Shown here: positions 6,049 through 9,941 of the stretch, one piece after another
How the letters are laid out: the number at the start of each line of letters is the position of its first letter
Numbering within the stretch: the stretch's first letter is position 1
Assembly: GCA_039925145.1 (NCBI GenBank)
Contig: JBDSZL010000053.1
Coordinates: forward strand, 1-9,941
Direction: 5' to 3'
DNA: 9,941 bases
Source: JBDSZL01 sp039925145
Lineage (GTDB): Bacteria; Acidobacteriota; Vicinamibacteria; Vicinamibacterales; SCN-69-37
Translations under genes and position numbers: made by a program
The notes under the pieces: model-generated
Seen by the model: the letters and a program-made list of their open reading frames with translations, nothing else
What the model was told of the DNA's origin: nothing
Databases searched by the model: none

Positions 6049-8462
6049 GGTTGTTCTTGCAGCGGCATGTCCTGGCCGCCCGTGGGAGGAGTGGCGCGCG
6101 GGACGGGTGGAGTCCGAATGCCGAGCACGGCCTTGTACTCGTCCCAGAGCATCTCGGACATTCTATCGACATCGAAGCGCTCTTCCGCCATACGCCGCGC
6201 TCCGCCGCGGGCGGCCGCCCGGCGCGTTGGGCCGGCCAGCCAGCGGTCGAGGGCCCCGGTGAGGGCCGAAACATCGTCTTGCGCGACGATTTCCCCGCCG
6301 TCGGGCAGAATCTGGCCGTCGACCGAGCGGCTGGCGTAGCCGACCACCGGACAGCCGCAGGCGAGCGATTCGAGCACGCTGATGCTGCACGCCTCTTCCT
6401 GGCTGGTGTTCACGAAGAGATCGAGGCCGTTGTAGAACCCGCGCAACTCGCTGATGTGCCCCAGAATGACGAGTCGATCGCCCAGCAGGGACTGGCCTGC
6501 CCGTATCATCGCTTCCGCGTAGGCTTCATCGCCCTTCACGGCCTCGCCGGCGACGACCACCCGCAGATTGGGCACCTGCAACTCGGAGGCGGCGCGGAAC
6601 AGATGCTCAAGCTGTTTGCGGGGCCGCAACGCACACGCCACGCCAATGACCAGAGACGACTCCAGATTGTGCGCCGCCCGAAACTCGGCGCGACGCTGCG
6701 GATCCGGTGTGAAATGCCTGAGGTTCAGGCCGTTGGGCAGGACACGCCATCGCGCCCGCGGCACGACTCCCGACAGGCCTGTCCGGCACGCCTCGAGATT
6801 TCCCTCGCTCACGAAGAACATCCGCGCCGGCAGCCGGGCCCCCTTGAACGCCCAGGTACTGAACTCCCGGTCCATCGTGAAGTGGACGCTCACGACGACG
6901 GGCAGGCGACAGAGCCTCGCGAGGTACTGGGCCACAGGATAGAGATCCTGCTCGTTGCTGTGAATGATCTGAATGTCGTACTCGATGACCAGCTGCCGCA
7001 ACCTCCAGATGGCGCCGGCCAGTCGCTGCCACGACAGCTCGTTGGGCACAGGCATCGGGATGTGAAACCCTGGGTGCCCCTGTTCGGCGAGCCACGCGAG
7101 AAAGCTCCCGTCTTCGTTGGAGGCCACCACCGCCCGAAGTCCACGTGGCGTCAGACAGCGAATCCACCCTTCAGTCGGCACCGTGGTGCTCAGCCGATTC
7201 GGATTCATCGTCAGATACAACACCTTGATGGGCCCCTCGGGAGCTGCAGCGTCGGCCGCGAACCCGGATGCCGATGCCGATGCCGATGCCAAGACCGAGG
7301 CTGAGGGCGCCGAGACGCTCTTGCCGCGAGGCACGCCGTCGAGCACGCCCAGGTATTCGGCCGCCAGTTGATCGACCGACCGACGTACGTCGAAGTACCT
7401 GGCCCGACCGCGCGCCAGCGCTCCCTGGGCATGACGGTAGGCGTCGTCTTGGCACAGCCGACCGGCCTCCGCCGTGAGTGCCGCCAGGTCGCCGTCTGGG
7501 ACGATGATGCCGCCGTCGCCGACCACCTCGGCGATGGATCCTCCGGGGTAGGCCACCACCGGGCAGCCGCACGCCATTGCCTCGAGCATGGTCATGCCGA
7601 ACGTCTCGTATTCAGAGGCGCTGATGGTCATGTCCCATGCGTGGTACAGGGGCTCGGCAGGTTCGACGTAGCCGAGGAACGTCACGCGATCCTGCAGGCC
7701 CAGCTCGCGGCAAAGCGTCTGCAGCGATTGGAGCTCGGCTTCGTCTTCGGGGAAGTAGGGCTGCCCGGCGATGAAGCCGCGCGCGTCGATACCTTGGCGA
7801 CGAAGATTCCCGACGAGCCGGATGAAATGATGGAGCCGCTTGCGCGACGAAATCGAGCTCGCGGTGCCGATGGCGATCGTGGACGGCGAGACGTTCCATT
7901 GCGCCCGCAGCCGTTCGCGCTCGTGGCTGAGGTGTCCAAAGCTCTCGAAGTCGAGGCCGTTGTAGACGAGCCTGAACCGATCCGCCGGTACCACGGTCGC
8001 CACCGCGGCGGCCGTGTCGACCATCTGTGTCTCGCTCGTGAAGAAGACGCGACGGGGCGTGTAGGGCGACTTGAACAGCCACTGCGCGAATGGCGGATCG
8101 ATCCGAAACCTGACGTGCGTCACCACGGGCACCCGTGCCAGGTACGCGGCGCGGCCAACGACCGGATAGTGCTCGTGCTCGTTCACGTGGACCAACTGGA
8201 TGCGATTGCGGCGCAGCCACATCGCCAGGCTCGCGATGGTCTGGAGAAAGCGGCGATGCTCTCCTGCCTTGAAGAACACGCGAATGGGCTGCCGATGCAC
8301 CTCGACGCCGCGTGCGCGAAGCGCATCCTCGAGCGGACCATCCCCCCCGAGCGAGACGATCGGCGTGATGCCGTGGGCTGGCAGCAGCCCGGTCCAGGCT
8401 TCAAGGGTGCGCGACGTGCTGCCACGGTCACGGCTGTTGGTGGCGAGAAGAACGCGGGTCAT
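6045..8462 (-). CDS. Tandem double GT4 glycosyltransferase (two fused, homologous units)
   Basis: An 805-residue cytoplasmic protein, about twice the usual GT4 length, holding two complete GT-B units. Unit 1 (about 1-376): NGLDFESF (168-175), SRKRL (206-210) and the EX7E pair E286/E294 in ETFGMTMLEAMACGCPVV. Linker (about 377-410): Ala/Ser-rich. Unit 2 (about 411-783): NGLNLRHF (577-584), PRKQL (614-618) and E690/E698 in EACSISVLESLACGCPVV. Both keep the phosphate-binding basic residues and the EX7E pair, so both could be active. The units are related to each other: residues 88-147 and 497-556 are identical at 27 of 60 positions by hand count, with no gap. ATG 8462 starts MTRVLLATNS, a proper Rossmann start, 13 bases after the upstream stop; the reading frame stays open to 8549 but the extra residues do not look like GT4. 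No Shine-Dalgarno site is visible. It would add two sugars in succession, or one unit may be regulatory. Confidence 0.85.
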   Translation of the reverse strand: MTRVLLATNSRDRGSTSRTLEAWTGLLPAHGITPIVSLGGDGPLEDALRARGVEVHRQPIRVFFKAGEHRRFLQTIASLAMWLRRNRIQLVHVNEHEHYPVVGRAAYLARVPVVTHVRFRIDPPFAQWLFKSPYTPRRVFFTSETQMVDTAAAVATVVPADRFRLVYNGLDFESFGHLSHERERLRAQWNVSPSTIAIGTASSISSRKRLHHFIRLVGNLRRQGIDARGFIAGQPYFPEDEAELQSLQTLCRELGLQDRVTFLGYVEPAEPLYHAWDMTISASEYETFGMTMLEAMACGCPVVAYPGGSIAEVVGDGGIIVPDGDLAALTAEAGRLCQDDAYRHAQGALARGRARYFDVRRSVDQLAAEYLGVLDGVPRGKSVSAPSASVLASASASASGFAADAAAPEGPIKVLYLTMNPNRLSTTVPTEGWIRCLTPRGLRAVVASNEDGSFLAWLAEQGHPGFHIPMPVPNELSWQRLAGAIWRLRQLVIEYDIQIIHSNEQDLYPVAQYLARLCRLPVVVSVHFTMDREFSTWAFKGARLPARMFFVSEGNLEACRTGLSGVVPRARWRVLPNGLNLRHFTPDPQRRAEFRAAHNLESSLVIGVACALRPRKQLEHLFRAASELQVPNLRVVVAGEAVKGDEAYAEAMIRAGQSLLGDRLVILGHISELRGFYNGLDLFVNTSQEEACSISVLESLACGCPVVGYASRSVDGQILPDGGEIVAQDDVSALTGALDRWLAGPTRRAAARGGARRMAEERFDVDRMSEMLWDEYKAVLGIRTPPVPRATPPTGGQDMPLQEQP
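7267..7290. repeat. Hexanucleotide microsatellite, four GATGCC units
   Basis: Four exact tandem copies of GATGCC, read on the coding minus strand as GGCATC units that give alternating Ala-Ser. They fall in the linker between the two GT4 units. Gain or loss of units would be in frame and change only linker length. Confidence 0.85.
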
Positions 8463-8475
8463 GCGCAGGCAGACA

Positions 8476-9941
8476 TCAATGGCGGAGGTCGGCGGTCCAG
8501 AACGCGTTGAATTGCGACGGGCACCCGGCAATCGCGTCCGCCGACGCAATCGGCTTCAGCGGGCCCGACTCGGTGATCTCGTACATGCGGTAACCAAGCG
8601 AGTGCAGGTGTTCGAACAGGGCGGCAGCCGAGGCGCCGAGGCCGCGCAGGTACTCGTCAGTGACCTCCATGATGATGTCGGGACGGTCGCGTGCGAGACA
8701 GGCGGACATGCCCTCGATGACCGACAGTTCGGCGCCCTCGACGTCGACCTTGATGAGTCGGACGGGGCGGCCTCCGGGCCGCGGGAGATCGTCGAACCGC
8801 ACCTGCGGCACCGTCACCGTGGCAGAGCCGTCGAGAGCCCGCAGCGACGCCAGGCCCGTGTCGTTGGACGGCCCAACGTAGAACGTCACTTCTCCCGGCG
8901 TGGGGCCGAGTGCTTCCCCATGGACCGTCACGTTGTTCGACGCGTTCAGGCGGATGTTGTCGGTGAGCCGCTCGCGCACGACGACGTTGGGTTCGAAGGC
9001 CATGACAGCGCCAGAGGCACCCACCGCCGACGAGGCCAGGAGCGTGAAGTAGCCGATGTTCGCACCTACGTCGACCACCAGGTCGCCCTGGCCGATCTTC
9101 GACTTGATGAGCGCCGACGTCGCCGGTTCGTACTCACCGGTCGCATACAGAATGCGGCTGGTTTGCGACGATCCATCGACGCGCATCCGGAAGCCCTCGT
9201 GCACCCGGATGACCTGCGGAGGCAGATGCTCGCGAAGCAGCGGCGCGAGCGCCACCGATTGCAGCGCCAGGCGCCAGCGGCCCGGATGCTGTCGCACGAG
9301 CCGCAGGTAGCGCGAGAGCGCCTTCAGGTAGGCGAGCCTGGTGCGAGGCGCCGCCGCCTCGGGCTGCCCGAACGTTCGCAGTCGAGCCAGCACATACGTC
9401 TTCCACGACGCGGCACTCCAGGGCCACACCTTCAGCGCCTGCCGATAGGTTTCGATCGCCTCGGCTCGGCGCCCGTTGGCCCACAGCAGCGCATAGCCGA
9501 TGTGCCAGAACAGCTCGAGGTGCAGCCGCTCGTCGATGGCGCGGATCTCGTCCTTGGTGAACGACGCTTCGTGACGCAGATCCGCGTAACCTTGCGCGAT
9601 CGGGCGCATCACCCTGAGCCGCCGGTCCACGTCTTGGCGCCCGCCGCCGGCACCAGACGAGTTGGCGTCGTGGATGTGATAAATCACGTGCACGTCGGTG
9701 AGATAGCCGAAGCGATGGCCACGCGTGAGCGCGCGCGTCACGAACAGCCGGTCTTCCGCTTCGTTACGATACGCCGCTTGAAAGCGATGGCCGTCGAACA
9801 CCCGCGCGCGAAATACGGCGTTCTGCAGTCCGCAATAGAACCCGTGGCGGATGGACGCCGCAACCAGGCCGGGGTCGTCGAGGATGTGGAGCGGACCGGC
9901 ACGCCTGACGCGAAGTTGCCGAAATGCCGCGGGTCGGCCGT
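8476..9941 (-). CDS. GT2 glycosyltransferase-FkbM methyltransferase fusion, 5' end missing
   Basis: The frame is open from the right edge to the stop at 8476-8478, giving 487 visible residues; the N-terminus lies outside the window. The visible N-terminal part carries the C-terminal half of a GT2 domain: GLQNAVFRARVF (residues 37-48) and NEAEDRLFVTRALTRG (59-74), where the acidic ED pair is the usual GT2 acceptor-site motif. A helical, TPR-like stretch follows (about 140-172, HIGYALLWANGRRAEAIETY). The C-terminal third is an FkbM-type SAM methyltransferase: VVDVGANIGYFTLLAS (288-303) is the SAM-binding motif, AFEPN (314-318) ends the next strand, and LIKVDVEGAELSVIEGM (395-411) is the family signature. 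The product should glycosylate and O-methylate the growing saccharide in the cytoplasm. A GTG at 9801 could begin a shorter product but would cut the GT2 domain, so I reject it. It is followed 13 bases later by the double GT4 gene. Confidence 0.82.
   Translation of the reverse strand, partial: GRPAAFRQLRVRRAGPLHILDDPGLVAASIRHGFYCGLQNAVFRARVFDGHRFQAAYRNEAEDRLFVTRALTRGHRFGYLTDVHVIYHIHDANSSGAGGGRQDVDRRLRVMRPIAQGYADLRHEASFTKDEIRAIDERLHLELFWHIGYALLWANGRRAEAIETYRQALKVWPWSAASWKTYVLARLRTFGQPEAAAPRTRLAYLKALSRYLRLVRQHPGRWRLALQSVALAPLLREHLPPQVIRVHEGFRMRVDGSSQTSRILYATGEYEPATSALIKSKIGQGDLVVDVGANIGYFTLLASSAVGASGAVMAFEPNVVVRERLTDNIRLNASNNVTVHGEALGPTPGEVTFYVGPSNDTGLASLRALDGSATVTVPQVRFDDLPRPGGRPVRLIKVDVEGAELSVIEGMSACLARDRPDIIMEVTDEYLRGLGASAAALFEHLHSLGYRMYEITESGPLKPIASADAIAGCPSQFNAFWTADLRH

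Noticed and set aside
7381..7392. Perfect 12-bp palindrome CGACGTACGTCG as a possible operator
   Set aside because: It lies inside unit 1 of the double GT4 gene, and a perfect 12-bp palindrome is expected a couple of times by chance in 10 kb.
6051..8510. Long plus-strand open frames (6051-7304, 417 codons; 7368-8510, 380 codons) opposite the double GT4 gene
   Set aside because: They lie wholly antisense to a well-supported GT4-GT4 protein, show no known motif, and are the expected by-product of GC-rich codon use.
1..9941. A defence system, CRISPR array, mobile element or phage gene
   Set aside because: No transposase, integrase, nuclease or repeat-spacer pattern is visible. All recognisable genes fit surface glycan synthesis.

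Overview
The window is a GC-rich bacterial chromosome segment made up almost entirely of genes for building cell-surface polysaccharide: exopolysaccharide, O-antigen or glycan for protein O-glycosylation. There are no RNA genes, insertion sequences, CRISPR arrays or phage genes. The taxon cannot be fixed from sequence alone. Strong G/C third positions, GTG and TTG starts, weak Shine-Dalgarno sites and large numbers of glycosyltransferases fit an uncultured soil-type lineage such as Acidobacteriota (Vicinamibacteria-like); Gemmatimonadota, Planctomycetota and Myxococcota are alternatives. This is inference.

Layout. At the left edge a membrane glycosyltransferase of GT39/ArnT type (1-131, minus, only its N-terminus present) is divergent from a four-gene plus-strand run: a GT2-like glycosyltransferase (198-1007), a GT4 glycosyltransferase (1004-2170), a multi-spanning GT39-like glycosyltransferase (2179-3591) and a membrane-anchored SGNH/GDSL-family protein (3588-4823). 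This run is tightly coupled, with a TTGA overlap, an 8-base gap and a GTGA overlap. Facing it is a minus-strand run read from right to left: a GT2-FkbM methyltransferase fusion (8476 to beyond 9941), an 805-residue protein with two GT4 units in tandem (6045-8462), and an O-antigen ligase/polymerase family membrane protein (4729-6048). The last two are joined by an ATGA overlap. The two runs converge, and their last genes overlap tail to tail by 95 bp.

How the genes probably work together (inference): the cytoplasmic GT2 and GT4 enzymes would assemble an oligosaccharide on a lipid carrier. The FkbM domain would O-methylate a sugar. The GT39-like enzymes would add sugars from polyprenyl-phosphate donors on the outer face of the inner membrane. 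The SGNH protein would add or remove an acyl (acetyl) group, and the Wzy/WaaL-like protein would polymerise the glycan or transfer it to its final acceptor. No flippase, priming transferase, chain-length regulator or export gene is in the window, so the cluster must continue on one or both sides.

I did not find a clearly new class of system. The most distinctive items are the internally duplicated GT4-GT4 protein with a microsatellite-encoded linker, the GT2-FkbM fusion, and the overlapping convergent gene ends.
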